27,445 nt of DNA, taken from CAZWVM01 sp964637705 (lineage in GTDB: Bacteria > UBA8481). Both the position numbers and the translations under genes were made by a program. Of this stretch, positions 15,539-23,998 are shown piece by piece. How positions within the stretch are numbered: the stretch's first letter is position 1; each line of letters begins with the position of its first letter. The stretch spans positions 1-27,445 of the forward strand of contig CAZWVM010000023.1 in the NCBI GenBank assembly GCA_964637705.1. The letters run 5' to 3'. The notes beneath the pieces are model-generated. The model searched no databases and was not told where the DNA came from. It was given only the letters and a program-made list of their open reading frames with translations.

Positions 15539-16752
15539 AACGAAACTACCCGTTGCTGCTCGTCAGCCAGTTCATCACGGCCTTCGGCGACAACGCGATC
15601 CTCGCGGTGATCCTGGGGCAGTTCCTCTTCCGCCGCCAGCAGGGGCTCATCACGGAGACCGACTTCGGCGCTGCGAACGCCTTCTACACCTCGGTCCTCT
15701 TCGTCCCCTACGTGCTCCTCGCGCCCTTCGCCGGGCATTTCGGCGACCGCTATCCCAAGACCACCATCCTCTGGCTCGGGAACGGCATGAAGCTTGTCGG
15801 GACCCTGCTGGCGGCCGCTTCCCTCGTCGGCGGCGACACCTTCCAGGCCGCAGGTTACTTCCTCGTCGGCGCCGGCGCCTGCATCTACTCGCCGGCGAAG
15901 TACGGGATCCTCTCGGAGATTCTCCCACGGGAGGCGCTGGTGAAGGCAAACGGGACGGTGGAGATGTTGACGCTCGTCGCGATCCTCACCGGCACGATCG
16001 CGGGCGCGAAGGCGATCGACCACCTGAGCGTCCCGGCCTGCTACGCGCTCCTCGTGGCGCAATACGGGCTCTCGCTCCTCCTGAACCTCGCGATGAAGCC
16101 GACGCCTCCGCAGTCGCGGATCCTGCTGGCCGATTCTCTCGGCGAGTTCCGGCGGCACTTCGGCCGTCTTTTCGGAAGCCGGCGGCTGGCGCTCGTCATG
16201 GGCGGCACGGCGATCTTCTGGATCTGCGGCGCGACGATGAAGATGAACTTCTCGCCGTGGGGCGAAGGCGTATTGGGACTCGAGACGAACACGCAGATCG
16301 CGATGCTGGGGCTCTGGCTCTCGGTCGGCATCATGCTGGGTAGCGTCGCCGCGGGGAGAGTGCACAAGGTGAGCGACCTCTCGGGCGCGCGCCGCTACGG
16401 CCTCGTCATGGCCGGATTCATCCTCCTCCTCTCCGCGGTCTCCTCGTATGCCCCGGCGGTCACGCTTCTCGTCCTGGCCGGGGCCGCGGGCGGTCTCTTC
16501 CTCATTCCCCTGAACGCGGCCCTGCAGGCGGAGACCGACATCGACAAGGTGGGCAAGTCGATCGCCCTGCAGAACTTCGTCGAGAACGTGGCGATGCTCG
16601 GGGGCGGCGCTCTCGTTTTCTCGGCGGTTCACCTCGGCGCGGGTCCGAAACAGGTCTTTCTCCTCCTCGCGATCCTCGTCGCCGCCGCCGCCTCCTTCCT
16701 CGTCTTTCCTCCGCCCGAGCCGCGGGCCGAACAGGAGGTCCCGTCATGTTGA
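15535..16752 (+). CDS. lplT: LplT-like lysophospholipid transporter (MFS)
   Basis: This 405-residue major-facilitator protein begins NYPLLLVSQFITAFGDNAIL and contains YSPAKYGILSEILP, both characteristic of LplT, which flips lysophospholipid from the outer to the inner leaflet of the cytoplasmic membrane for repair. About 12 hydrophobic helices can be seen. E. coli LplT is about 397 residues, so the length fits. The ATG at 15535 overlaps the protease stop (ATGA). It overlaps aas by seven bases, the same lplT-aas pairing as in Enterobacteria, which strongly supports the function. Confidence 0.9.
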   Translation: MKRNYPLLLVSQFITAFGDNAILAVILGQFLFRRQQGLITETDFGAANAFYTSVLFVPYVLLAPFAGHFGDRYPKTTILWLGNGMKLVGTLLAAASLVGGDTFQAAGYFLVGAGACIYSPAKYGILSEILPREALVKANGTVEMLTLVAILTGTIAGAKAIDHLSVPACYALLVAQYGLSLLLNLAMKPTPPQSRILLADSLGEFRRHFGRLFGSRRLALVMGGTAIFWICGATMKMNFSPWGEGVLGLETNTQIAMLGLWLSVGIMLGSVAAGRVHKVSDLSGARRYGLVMAGFILLLSAVSSYAPAVTLLVLAGAAGGLFLIPLNAALQAETDIDKVGKSIALQNFVENVAMLGGGALVFSAVHLGAGPKQVFLLLAILVAAAASFLVFPPPEPRAEQEVPSC

Positions 16753-18917
16753 AGTTCTTCGCCAGGATGATCCTCAGGATCCTCTTCCGGTTCCGCATGT
16801 ACAACGCGGCGGTGCTGGACACGCCCGGGCCGGTCATCCTCATCCCGAACCACGTCTCCTGGCTCGACTGGCTCTTCGTCGGCTCCTGCCTCGACGACGA
16901 CTGGAAGTTCGTGACCTCGAGCGTCACGGCGGAGCGGAATTTTCTCTTCCGGCTCGTGATGAAGAACCGCCGCACCTTCCCGGTCGATCCGGCCTCGCCC
17001 TACGCGGTGCGGCGGATGGCGGACCACCTGCGCACCGGCGGCCGGCTCGTGCTCTTCGCGGAGGGTCGGCTCTCGACAACCGGGACGCTCATGAAGCTCT
17101 TCGACGGCACCGGTTTCCTGCTGGCGAACACGCAGGCGAAGGTCATCACGGCGTATTTGCGCGGCGCGGAGCGGTCGAAGCTGGCGGAGCACGACGGATG
17201 GAAGATCTGGCGGCCGGAGGTGACGATCCACTTCAACGGGCCGATGACGCCGCCGGACCTGGGAAAGATGCCGGCCACGCACGCACGCCGGAAGCTCACG
17301 GACTGGGTCTACCGCGCGATGATCGAGCAGCAGTTCCAGGTGGAGATGCTCTTCGGGGAGAAGACGATTCCCGAGGCGATCGAGGGAATGGCGCGGATGC
17401 TCCCGGGGCGCGTCATCCTCGAGGACGCCCTGCGCACGGAGCTGACGGCGCGGCGGTTCGTGACGGCGGCGGAGGTCTTCTCCGGGGTCCTCGAGCGCGC
17501 GATTCCGCGCGGCGAGGAACGGATCGGGGTCCTGATGCCCAACGTCGGGGGGCTCCCCGTCCTGCTACTCGCGCTCTGGAAGACGGGCCGTGTGCCGGCG
17601 ATCCTCAACTACACCTCCGGCCCCGCGGTCATGCTCTCCTGCATCAAGGTCGCCTCGCTCCGGCGCCTCGTCACGTCGAAGGCTTTCATCGAGAACGCGA
17701 AGCTCGACCTGGCGCCGATCCGCGAGGCGGGCGTTGAGATACACTTCATGGAGGATCTGCGGGCGCGGGTCACGGGGCCGGCGAAGCTCGCGGCGGCCCT
17801 GCGGGTGCGGCTGGGCTGGACCCGGCGCGCCGCTCTCGACACGAACGACCCGGCGGTGGTGCTCTTCACGAGCGGCTCGGAGAACCTGCCGAAAGGCGTG
17901 GTGCTGACGCACCGCAACATCCTGGCGAACATCCGCCAGATGCTCTCGGTCATCGACATCATGGACTCGGACCGGATCTTCAATGCGCTTCCCTTGTTCC
18001 ACAGCTTCGGCCTGACCGTGGGACTGCTCCTGCCGCTCGTCCGCGGGCTCTACTCCTTCCTCTACGTCTCGCCCTTGCACTACCGGCTCGTCCCGACGAT
18101 CGTCTACGACCGCGAGTGCACGATCATGCTGGGGACCAACACCTTCCTGAACGGGTATGCGCAGAAGGCCCATCCGTACGACTTCCGGAGGCTGAGGTGC
18201 CTCTTCGCCGGCGCGGAGAAGCTGCAGGACGCGACGATCGACACGTGGTCGCGGCGGTACGGCGTGCGGGTGCTGGAGGGATACGGCGCGACGGAGTGCA
18301 GTCCGTGCCTGAGCGTGAACACGCCGATCGCGCCGCGCACGGGATCGGCCGGGCGGCTCCTGCCCGGGATCGAGCACCGGCTCGACCCGGTGGAGGGGAT
18401 CAGCGCGGGTGGACGGCTGCTGGTGCGGGGACCGAACGTCATGAAGGGCTACCTGAACCCGGACGCGGACGCGAAGTTCCAGGCGCTGGGGGGCTGGTAC
18501 GACACGGGCGACATCGTGACGGTGGACGAGGACGGTTTCATCCACATCTCGGGGCGACTGAAGCGCTTCGCGAAGATCTCGGGCGAGATGGTGAGCCTCT
18601 CGGCGGTGGAGGACGCGCTGGACAAGGCCTTCCCGAAGTACCTGCCGCGGTGCCTCGTGGCGGTCTTGGCGGTGAAGGACGCGCGGCGAGGAGAGAGCCT
18701 GCTCGCGGTCACGAACGAGGCGCGGCTGACCTTGGACGAGATCCGGCAGGTGATCCGCGACAAGGGCTTCTCGAACCTTTCGGTGCCGCGCGAACTCAAG
18801 GTGGTGAAGGAGATTCCTCGGCTGGGGTCCGGCAAGATCGACTTCCGGAAGCTGGAGCTGATGCTGGGCGGCGCGACAAGCGCGGCCCGCGAAGCGGAGA
18901 GCGGCGCCCGGCACTAA
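16746..18917 (+). CDS. aas: Aas-like bifunctional lysophospholipid acyltransferase / acyl-ACP synthetase
   Basis: Aas activates a fatty acid and re-acylates lysophospholipids, chiefly 2-acyl-glycerophosphoethanolamine, at the inner face of the membrane. The N-terminal PlsC-type domain shows H36-x4-D41 (NHVSWLDW) and FAEGRLS in place of FPEGTRS. The C-terminal AMP-forming synthetase shows LFTSGSENLPKGVVLTH, EGYGATECSP and GGWYDTGDI, and ends with a lysine-containing PRLGSGKIDF motif. Its 723 residues match E. coli Aas (719) end to end, so both domains are complete. It is the last gene of the operon and ends at TAA before a 146-base intergenic region. Confidence 0.92.
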   Translation: MLKFFARMILRILFRFRMYNAAVLDTPGPVILIPNHVSWLDWLFVGSCLDDDWKFVTSSVTAERNFLFRLVMKNRRTFPVDPASPYAVRRMADHLRTGGRLVLFAEGRLSTTGTLMKLFDGTGFLLANTQAKVITAYLRGAERSKLAEHDGWKIWRPEVTIHFNGPMTPPDLGKMPATHARRKLTDWVYRAMIEQQFQVEMLFGEKTIPEAIEGMARMLPGRVILEDALRTELTARRFVTAAEVFSGVLERAIPRGEERIGVLMPNVGGLPVLLLALWKTGRVPAILNYTSGPAVMLSCIKVASLRRLVTSKAFIENAKLDLAPIREAGVEIHFMEDLRARVTGPAKLAAALRVRLGWTRRAALDTNDPAVVLFTSGSENLPKGVVLTHRNILANIRQMLSVIDIMDSDRIFNALPLFHSFGLTVGLLLPLVRGLYSFLYVSPLHYRLVPTIVYDRECTIMLGTNTFLNGYAQKAHPYDFRRLRCLFAGAEKLQDATIDTWSRRYGVRVLEGYGATECSPCLSVNTPIAPRTGSAGRLLPGIEHRLDPVEGISAGGRLLVRGPNVMKGYLNPDADAKFQALGGWYDTGDIVTVDEDGFIHISGRLKRFAKISGEMVSLSAVEDALDKAFPKYLPRCLVAVLAVKDARRGESLLAVTNEARLTLDEIRQVIRDKGFSNLSVPRELKVVKEIPRLGSGKIDFRKLELMLGGATSAAREAESGARH

Positions 18918-18938
18918 CAACTCGGCAACCGTGGAGCG

Positions 18939-18956
18939 GTGTCAGGCTCCTGACAC
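18939..18956. repeat. Perfect short inverted repeat after the aas operon
   Basis: GTGTCAGG-CT-CCTGACAC is an 8-bp perfect stem 22 bases after the aas stop. No T-run follows, so it is a weak candidate for an intrinsic terminator. It may instead be a REP-type element or a 3'-end-stabilising hairpin. The rest of the 18918-19063 gap holds a lone TTGTCA (18991) without a convincing -10, and the ribosome site for the next gene. Confidence 0.5.
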
Positions 18957-19063
18957 TCCGGATCCTGACGCGGGCTCCCGGGATGAGGTCTTGTCAATCT
19001 CCGACTCTTTTGCGACGCTATGGGCAGGATGCCGTCCATGAATGACGGTAGGGAGGGAAACCA

Positions 19064-19606
19064 ATGAGAATCAGGACGGTCGTCGCGCTGGTCATGGTCA
19101 CCATCGCCGTGGGCGGGTGCGCGGAGTGCCATGGCTATGGAGATGGTGAAGACATGTCGAAGCCGCGCCAGCCGCCGCCGGGGTTCGCGATCGAGACGCT
19201 CTCGTACGTGACCCTGAAAGGGCACCTCGTCATCGAGAAGCCCGACAACGGGAACAACCCGATGATCGGGCACAAGATCCCCATCGATCTCGTCTTCGGC
19301 GCGAACGAGGGCGCCGCCTTCCCGATCACCCTGGTCCTCGAACATGGCATCGGCTGGGACGAGAATCGAGAGGTGATTCTCACCCCGAGGGCCGAACTGA
19401 AGGGACGGGCGACGGTCTCGGGGAGCGGCGAACCGGCCATCATCGAGGTCAAAACCGAGAACGATGCCGTGAATCTCAAGGGAGAGGGGCGCGTCATGGG
19501 CGCGGGTTTCGGCGACGGCAAGGCCTTCTTCGAGTTCAAGGGGCAATTCCTCTCGCTCATCATGAGCGGCAGTTTCGAGTGCCGGGGAAGGCACGAGCTC
19601 CGTTGA
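19064..19606 (+). CDS. Hypothetical lipoprotein
   Basis: This is an unrecognised 180-residue protein. It begins with a charged start (MRIRT), a hydrophobic stretch and the lipobox-like VGGC (C19), so it is probably an anchored lipoprotein. The segment after the cysteine is Gly/Pro-rich (GYGDGEDMSKPRQPPPG), suggesting a flexible tether. The remainder alternates short hydrophobic and charged stretches typical of a beta-sandwich, with one further cysteine near the C-terminus. GGGAGGG precedes the ATG. It follows the lipid operon on the same strand and could be a client of the Lnt-like enzyme, but nothing beyond position supports that. Confidence 0.75.
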   Translation: MRIRTVVALVMVTIAVGGCAECHGYGDGEDMSKPRQPPPGFAIETLSYVTLKGHLVIEKPDNGNNPMIGHKIPIDLVFGANEGAAFPITLVLEHGIGWDENREVILTPRAELKGRATVSGSGEPAIIEVKTENDAVNLKGEGRVMGAGFGDGKAFFEFKGQFLSLIMSGSFECRGRHELR

Positions 19607-19642
19607 CCATGACACGACGAAAAACAGAACCGGCGCAGGTCA

Positions 19643-19651
19643 TGATATGAT
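19643..19651 (+). promoter_or_regulatory. Extended -10 promoter for the antiporter gene
   Basis: TGATATGAT contains a TGn extension and TATGAT (19646-19651), one base off the -10 consensus. No good -35 lies 17 bases upstream, which an extended -10 can tolerate. The predicted start near 19658 gives a leader of about 79 bases that includes the mini-ORF at 19714. Confidence 0.4.
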
Positions 19652-19713
19652 CACGACACGCTGCGCATCTCCCGGGTTCCGACATCACGACTCATATCCA
19701 GGGAGCCCTTGAG

Positions 19714-19740
19714 ATGCCCGGCGAGGTGAATCGATCATGA
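19714..19740 (+). CDS. Possible eight-residue leader ORF overlapping the antiporter start
   Basis: ATG at 19714 opens MPGEVNRS and its TGA (19738-19740) shares bases with the antiporter ATG (19737). GGGAG lies about 10 bases upstream of it. Translation of this mini-ORF would deliver ribosomes directly to the antiporter start. It may be chance, since GAGGTGA inside it also serves as the antiporter's own ribosome site. Confidence 0.25.
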   Translation: MPGEVNRS

Positions 19741-20903
19741 GGAAAGTCTTCCTCTTCTCGTTTCTTCTCGTTCTCGGGCTGGCCGGGTCGCAATTCCGTT
19801 CCGGTTTCGAAGGTCCCGTGGCCCGGATCGCCGAGTTCATCATCCGGCACGGGACATACTGGTGCCTGGCCTTCATCATGATCGGAGTCGGGCTCGAGTT
19901 CGATATCGACAAGCGCAACCTTCGCGGTCTCGGGTGGGATTACGTGGTCGCGGCCACGGCCGCGGCGTTCCCCTGGATCTTCGTCTCGGTCTACTTTGTC
20001 GCCTTCTTCGAGCCGGCCGGCGCCTGGCGGACCTTCACGGCCTGGAAGGAGGTGCTCCTCGCGTCGCGCTTCGCGGCCCCAACCTCCGCCGGGATTCTCT
20101 TCTCGATGCTGGCCGCCGCCGGTCTGGCGGGCACGTGGGCCTTCCGCAAAGTCCGGATCCTCGCCATCTTCGACGACCTCGACACCGTGCTCCTCATGAT
20201 TCCCCTCAAGATCATGATCGTGGGAATGAAGTGGCAACTCGGGGTTGTCGTCGTCGTCATGGTCGTTCTCCTGGTCTCCGCCTGGAGGTATCTCCGACGT
20301 CTCGACATCCCCTCCACCACGGGCTGGCTCATGGCATACGCGGCGGGGATGGTCGCCGTGACCGAGTCCGTCTACGCGATGAGCAAGTATCTCGATGATG
20401 TCGTCCCGATCCACATCGAGATCCTCCTGCCGGCCTTCGTGCTCGGCTGCATGCTGAGAAGAGGTCAAGCGCCGATCGGGGCCGACGGGGCGGGAGCGGA
20501 CACGGCGGAGCACCACGGAGACGACCCGGTCGCGACCGGCGTCTCGGCGGTCTTCATGCTTTTAGCCGGGCTCTCCATGCCGCTCATTGATTCCGGGGGC
20601 ATGAGCGGCGCGGCGGTCGTTCTCCACGTGATCGCAGTCACTCTGATCGCCAATCTCGGCAAGATGTTTCCGGTTTTTTGCTATCGCCGCGAGGCGACGA
20701 TCCGCGAACGCCTGGCCGTCTGCATCGGGATGTGGCCGCGGGGCGAGGTCGGGGCCGGGATTCTCATCCTCTCGACGGGTTATGGCATTGGCGGCCCCAT
20801 GATCGCTGTCGCCGGCCTCTCGCTCGCCTTGAACCTCGTCCTCACCGGCCCCTTCATCCTGGTGGTCAGGGCCTTGCTGAAGCCCCGACAGGCGGAGGCG
20901 TAG
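19737..20903 (+). CDS. Cation:proton antiporter (CPA2/NhaA-fold)
   Basis: This 388-residue protein has about 11-12 hydrophobic helices. Features of the antiporter fold are the double aspartate in AIFDDLDTV (D146, D147), comparable to the ion-binding aspartates of NhaA and CPA2 proteins; the preceding RFAAPTSAGILFSML; and the late GMWPRGEVGAGILILS, typical of CPA2 exchangers. The likely role is Na+ or K+ exchange for H+ across the cytoplasmic membrane; ion choice cannot be decided. There is no regulatory RCK/TrkA domain at the C-terminus, and a short hydrophilic loop lies at about residues 243-261. The ATG at 19737 has GAGGTGA upstream. Confidence 0.85.
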   Translation: MRKVFLFSFLLVLGLAGSQFRSGFEGPVARIAEFIIRHGTYWCLAFIMIGVGLEFDIDKRNLRGLGWDYVVAATAAAFPWIFVSVYFVAFFEPAGAWRTFTAWKEVLLASRFAAPTSAGILFSMLAAAGLAGTWAFRKVRILAIFDDLDTVLLMIPLKIMIVGMKWQLGVVVVVMVVLLVSAWRYLRRLDIPSTTGWLMAYAAGMVAVTESVYAMSKYLDDVVPIHIEILLPAFVLGCMLRRGQAPIGADGAGADTAEHHGDDPVATGVSAVFMLLAGLSMPLIDSGGMSGAAVVLHVIAVTLIANLGKMFPVFCYRREATIRERLAVCIGMWPRGEVGAGILILSTGYGIGGPMIAVAGLSLALNLVLTGPFILVVRALLKPRQAEA

Positions 20904-20964
20904 TCGGCCTTCATTCGTTCCGTCGGCCGCGGCGGTTCGATCCGGGCGGTTCGGTCTGGAGTTC

Positions 20965-20993
20965 TTTCGCACGACGGCAAGCCGCTGTACAAT
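20965..20993 (+). promoter_or_regulatory. Weak sigma-70-type promoter before the glutathione peroxidase gene
   Basis: TACAAT (20988-20993) is one base from the -10 consensus; the hexamer 17 bases before it (TTTCGC, 20965) is a poor -35. It is the best candidate in the 206-base gap 20904-21109 for starting the peroxidase and fatty-acid cluster, with a leader of about 110 bases. Confidence 0.35.
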
Positions 20994-21109
20994 ACCTTGG
21001 CCTCTTTCAGGGACCGATCTCGAAAGCCGGAGACTGTCGGATTCTCCCGGCGGGGAAGAGATGCGCGACAAGCGGACCGGTCCGGAAGCGGGCCCGGAGG
21101 GCATGAGAA

Positions 21110-21763
21110 ATGACCGTCATCAAGTGGGGCCTTGTACTGGCTTGCGTCCTGGTTGCGGTTGTCCTGATCGCTCGCAAGGTCTCCTCGGATCGCGAGACGG
21201 TTCACGGACGCGCGGTTCTCGCGAGGCACGGCGGTGGAGACCTGTATGCCTTCTCGTTTCGAACCCTCTCCGGGGAAGATCGATCCATGGCCGATTACAA
21301 GGACCGCGTCCTCCTGCTCGTCAACACCGCCAGCCGTTGCGGCTTGACCCCGCAATACGAGGCGCTCCAGCGTCTTCACGAGCGCTATCTCGACTCCGGG
21401 CTCGTCGTCATCGGCTTCCCCTGCAACCAGTTTCTCGGGCAGGAACCGGGCGACTCGACGGCGATCGAGAGTTTCTGCCGCATCAACTACGGCGTCACCT
21501 TCCCGATGGCCGATAAGATCGAGGTGAACGGCGCGGGGAAGCACCCGATCTACGCCTGGCTGACCGGAGATTCTTCGCCCTTCCCCGGAAAAATCGGTTG
21601 GAACTTCACCAAGTTCCTCATCGCCCGCGACGGCCGGATCGCGGCCCGCTTCGAGCCGCGCGTCGCGCCCGAATCTCCCGAGGTGATCGCGGCGATCGAG
21701 GCCGCTCTCGGGGAGCAGGCGCTCGACGAACGGGATTCGGCGCCCGTCTCCGCCTTCCCCTGA
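21110..21763 (+). CDS. Membrane-anchored glutathione peroxidase-family protein
   Basis: This protein reduces hydroperoxides, probably lipid or alkyl peroxides. The peroxidase domain (about residues 43-205) shows the active site NTASRCGLTPQY (peroxidatic Cys), GFPCNQF (Gln) and WNFTKFL (Trp/Asn), the full catalytic set of Cys-type enzymes; no selenocysteine UGA is present. An uncleaved-looking hydrophobic segment (residues 4-21) should anchor it to the cytoplasmic membrane with the enzyme outside, unlike usual cytosolic bacterial peroxidases of about 160 residues. GGAGG at 21096 precedes the ATG. It ends two bases before the desaturase, suggesting co-expression with unsaturated-lipid synthesis. 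Confidence 0.9.
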   Translation: MTVIKWGLVLACVLVAVVLIARKVSSDRETVHGRAVLARHGGGDLYAFSFRTLSGEDRSMADYKDRVLLLVNTASRCGLTPQYEALQRLHERYLDSGLVVIGFPCNQFLGQEPGDSTAIESFCRINYGVTFPMADKIEVNGAGKHPIYAWLTGDSSPFPGKIGWNFTKFLIARDGRIAARFEPRVAPESPEVIAAIEAALGEQALDERDSAPVSAFP

Positions 21764-21765
21764 CC

Positions 21766-22704
21766 ATGCAACCGCAGGAATCGCGGCCCGGACTCCTTCT
21801 CCGCTGGTTGGATTCCGAGGCCGGCGGAGAGGCGCTGCCGGCCGATCCGGATCGCATCGACCCGAAAGCGATCTTTCCTTTCATCGCCATGCATCTCGCC
21901 GCGCTTCTTGCCTTCTTCGTCGGCTGGAGTCCGGTCGCGCTCGGCGTCGCCCTGGCGCTCTACGTCGCGAGAATGTTCGCCATAACCGGCTTCTACCATC
22001 GCTACTTTTCGCATCGTTCCTTCAAGACCGGCCGTGTCGTCCAGTTCGTCTTCGCCTTCCTCGCCGCCACCTCGGCCCAGCGCGGCCCGCTCTGGTGGGC
22101 TTCTCATCATCGCGATCATCACGTCAACACCGACAAGCCCGAGGATCCCCACTCGCCGATGCATCACGGCTTCTGGTGGAGCCATATGCTCTGGTTCCTC
22201 ACTCCGCGCAACTACCGGACGAAGCGCGAGCGGGTGAAGGACTGGGCTGTCTTTCCCGAGCTCGTCTTCCTCGATCGCTTCGACGTGGTGGCTCCGACGA
22301 TTCTCGCCCTCTTCACGCTTGGGCTCGGGCATCTCCTCGGTCACTTTGCCCCGCAACTCGGCACGAACGGCCTCCAGATGCTCGTCTGGGGCTTCTTCGT
22401 CTCGACCGTGGTGCTCTACCACGCGACCTTCTGCATCAACTCTCTCGCCCATGTCTTCGGCGCGCGGCGCTACGAGACGAAGGACACAAGTCGCAACAGC
22501 GCTTGGCTCGCCCTCGCGGCCCTGGGCGAGGGTTGGCACAACAATCACCACTATTACGCCGTGTCCGCCCGGCAGGGCTTCTTCTGGTGGGAACTCGACG
22601 TCACCTACTATCTCCTGAAAATGATGGCGGTCCTCGGCCTGGTGCGCGACCTGCGGCCGGTTCCTGCCGAGGTGCTGGCCGCGGCGCGTCGTCCGTCGGC
22701 GTGA
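21766..22704 (+). CDS. Acyl-CoA/acyl-lipid delta-9-type fatty acid desaturase
   Basis: This membrane di-iron desaturase introduces a double bond into acyl chains using O2. The three histidine boxes are present: HRYFSH (H78-H83), HHRDHH (114-119) and HNNHH (258-262), with the spacing of the stearoyl-CoA desaturase class. Its 312 residues are normal for bacterial forms without a fused cytochrome b5. The frame also opens earlier, inside the peroxidase gene, but ATG 21766 is the first start after the peroxidase stop. It lies four bases before the FAD oxidoreductase, and its product would be the substrate for the cyclopropane-type methyltransferases downstream. Confidence 0.92.
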   Translation: MQPQESRPGLLLRWLDSEAGGEALPADPDRIDPKAIFPFIAMHLAALLAFFVGWSPVALGVALALYVARMFAITGFYHRYFSHRSFKTGRVVQFVFAFLAATSAQRGPLWWASHHRDHHVNTDKPEDPHSPMHHGFWWSHMLWFLTPRNYRTKRERVKDWAVFPELVFLDRFDVVAPTILALFTLGLGHLLGHFAPQLGTNGLQMLVWGFFVSTVVLYHATFCINSLAHVFGARRYETKDTSRNSAWLALAALGEGWHNNHHYYAVSARQGFFWWELDVTYYLLKMMAVLGLVRDLRPVPAEVLAAARRPSA

Positions 22705-22708
22705 CCGG

Positions 22709-23998
22709 ATGAGCGTCATCGATACGGCTCTCACCGCGCCCCCGGCCTTTCCCCTCGCGCCCGGCCGCCGCGTCGCCGTGATCGGCGCCGGCGTCGCGGG
22801 ACTCGGCGCCGCGCACCTTCTCTCGCGCCGCCACGAGGTAACCCTCTTCGAGGGCGAAGCCGCCTGCGGCGGCCACGCCCGCACCGTCGTCGTGAATCGC
22901 CCGGACGGCGCGCATGCCGTCGATACCGGCTTCATCGTCTTCAACACCGAGACCTACCCGCACTTCACGCGCCTCCTCGATCGGCTCGGCGTGGCGAGCC
23001 TCGAATCGGAGATGTCCTTCGCGGTCCGCGACGAACGGAGCGGGCTCGAATACCGCGCCACCGACCTCGACACCTTCTTCGCCCAGCGCCGCAATCTCCT
23101 CGTCCCGCGCTTCTGGCGGATGATCATCGATATCCTCCGCTTCCGCCGTTCGATGCGCGCCCTTCTCGCGCGCCCCGAGCCCGGACTCTCGCTCGGCGAG
23201 TTCCTCCGTCGCGGCGGATACTCGCCCCTCTTCGAGTCGCACTTCCTCGTCCCGATGGCCGCGGCGATCTGGTCGACAAGTCCATCGGTGATGCGCGACT
23301 TCCCCGCGCTCTTCCTCGCCCGCTTCTTCGAGAACCACCGCTTCCTCGAGATCGAACAGCCGCGCTGGCGGACCGTGGCCGGCGGCTCGCGCTCCTACGT
23401 CGAGCGGATCGTCGCGCCGCTCCGGGAACGTCTCGTCTCGGGCGATCCGGTCTGTGCCGTGCGCCGCGTCGAGGATGGCGTCGTGGTCCGGACCGGGAGC
23501 GGCGCCGAGGCGAGCTATGACGCCGCGGTCGTCGCGACGCACGCCGACGACGCGCTCGCTCTGCTTGCCGACCCGACGCCCTGCGAGCGTGAGATCCTCG
23601 GCGCCTTCCCATACCAGCCCAACGACGCGACGCTCCATACCGATGCCTCTCTCCTGCCGCGCGCGGCCAAGGCCCGCGCCGCCTGGAACAGCATCCTCGG
23701 CGGCGACGCCGACGCGCCGGTCGCGCTCTCATACGATATGCGGGTCCTTCAATCGATCCCCGCCCGGGAGAACCTCGTCGTCACGCTCAATCGCCGCCCG
23801 GCCGGCCCGGTCCTCGACGAGAAGACCTGGCGCCACCCGCTCTTCACCCGCGAGGGCGAGGCGGCCAAGGCGCGCTGGAGCGAAGTGAACCGCGGTCCGC
23901 TCGTCTTCGCCGGCGCGTACTGGCGGAACGGCTTCCACGAGGACGGCCTCGTCAGCGGCTATGCCGCGGCGCGGGTGCTCGGCGAGGAGATCCCTTGA
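22709..23998 (+). CDS. FAD-dependent amine-oxidase-fold oxidoreductase of the DUF1365/CFA cluster
   Basis: This 429-residue flavoprotein has an N-terminal dinucleotide fold (VAVIGAGVAGLGAAHLL, G26, G28 and G31), then GGHARTV and DTGFIVFN, the signatures of the NAD(P)/FAD-binding family regularly found beside DUF1365 and cyclopropane-fatty-acyl synthase genes. The final FAD contact is seen as FAGAYWRNGFHEDGLVSG. The reaction is not established to my knowledge; neighbours suggest oxidation or reduction of modified acyl chains. The stop TGA shares bases with the TTG start of the next gene. Confidence 0.88.
   Translation: MSVIDTALTAPPAFPLAPGRRVAVIGAGVAGLGAAHLLSRRHEVTLFEGEAACGGHARTVVVNRPDGAHAVDTGFIVFNTETYPHFTRLLDRLGVASLESEMSFAVRDERSGLEYRATDLDTFFAQRRNLLVPRFWRMIIDILRFRRSMRALLARPEPGLSLGEFLRRGGYSPLFESHFLVPMAAAIWSTSPSVMRDFPALFLARFFENHRFLEIEQPRWRTVAGGSRSYVERIVAPLRERLVSGDPVCAVRRVEDGVVVRTGSGAEASYDAAVVATHADDALALLADPTPCEREILGAFPYQPNDATLHTDASLLPRAAKARAAWNSILGGDADAPVALSYDMRVLQSIPARENLVVTLNRRPAGPVLDEKTWRHPLFTREGEAAKARWSEVNRGPLVFAGAYWRNGFHEDGLVSGYAAARVLGEEIP

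Noticed and set aside
21061..21516. Plus-strand open frame beginning at ATG 21061
   Set aside because: It overlaps the glutathione peroxidase gene in another frame and has no recognisable features.
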